Assembly (NCBI GenBank): GCA_959602045.1
Contig: CAUGRT010000053.1
Span: 1-14,257, forward strand
Length of the DNA stretch: 14,257 nt
Source: an uncultured Clostridia bacterium
Lineage (GTDB): Bacteria; Bacillota; Clostridia; UBA1381
Reading direction: 5' to 3'
In this document: positions 14,208 through 14,257 of the stretch, one piece after another
How positions within the stretch are numbered: the stretch's first letter is position 1
Layout: every line of letters begins with the position of its first letter
Notes under the pieces: generated by a model
What the model saw: only the letters and a program-made list of their open reading frames with translations
The model's database searches: none
Told to the model about the DNA's origin: nothing
Translations under genes and position numbers: made by a program

Positions 14208-14257
14208 TTAAAACTCAAACTCCCTGCCATCATAGGAAACAAAGAAACCATCATTTT
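14208..14257 (-). CDS. C-terminal end of an unidentified protein, cut by the window edge
   Basis: Fifteen codons and a TAA are visible on the minus strand, reading NDGFFVSYDGREFEF. The alternating aromatic and small residues suggest a final beta strand of a globular or carbohydrate-active protein, but this is too short to name a family. A terminator hairpin lies just downstream, which supports a real gene end. The beginning is outside the window. Confidence 0.45.
   Translation of the reverse strand, partial: NDGFFVSYDGREFEF

Overview
The window looks like the chromosome of an anaerobic, low-to-moderate-GC Gram-positive bacterium of the Clostridia, probably close to Ruminococcaceae/Oscillospiraceae. 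The reasons are strong AGGAGG-type ribosome binding sites, a PucR/CdaR-type regulator, a clostridial-style heterodimeric ABC exporter and an F-type ATPase c subunit very like those of anaerobic Na+-translocating enzymes. The lineage is inferred from protein style, not from a marker gene.

Left part (about 1-4300): a MarR-family regulator and two ABC exporter half-transporters form a compact operon (marR-abcA-abcB). It is driven by a near-consensus promoter whose -10 box and start region lie inside a 24-bp palindrome, the likely site of autorepression. The two half-transporters have complementary defects. The first has Asp for the catalytic Glu and Gln for the switch His; the second has a degenerate signature motif. 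This is the pattern of a heterodimer with one active and one degenerate ATP site. A hairpin terminator closes the unit.

Middle part (about 4300-11100): a complete F1Fo ATP synthase operon in the order I-a-c-b-delta-alpha-gamma-beta-epsilon (atpIBEFHAGDC). Subunit c carries the full Na+ ligand set (Gln28, Val59, Glu61, Ser62, Thr63, Tyr66), so the enzyme is predicted to couple to Na+. Subunit epsilon stops exactly where its beta-sandwich domain ends and has no inhibitory C-terminal helices. Two RNA hairpins sit at points where subunit stoichiometry drops: between c and b, and between alpha and gamma. The second is a 93-bp element with 26-bp inverted arms. A bidirectional terminator separates this operon from the convergent genes on its right.

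Right part (about 11100-14257): on the minus strand, an S41 C-terminal processing protease with its own promoter, and upstream of it a PucR/CdaR-type regulator with a near-consensus promoter and a long structured leader. Beyond them is a degraded stretch in which a short-chain dehydrogenase fragment abuts a glycoside-hydrolase (GH39-like) fragment in another frame. Then come two hairpin terminators and the last codons of a minus-strand gene that leaves the window. No tRNA, rRNA, CRISPR array or intact insertion sequence was seen.
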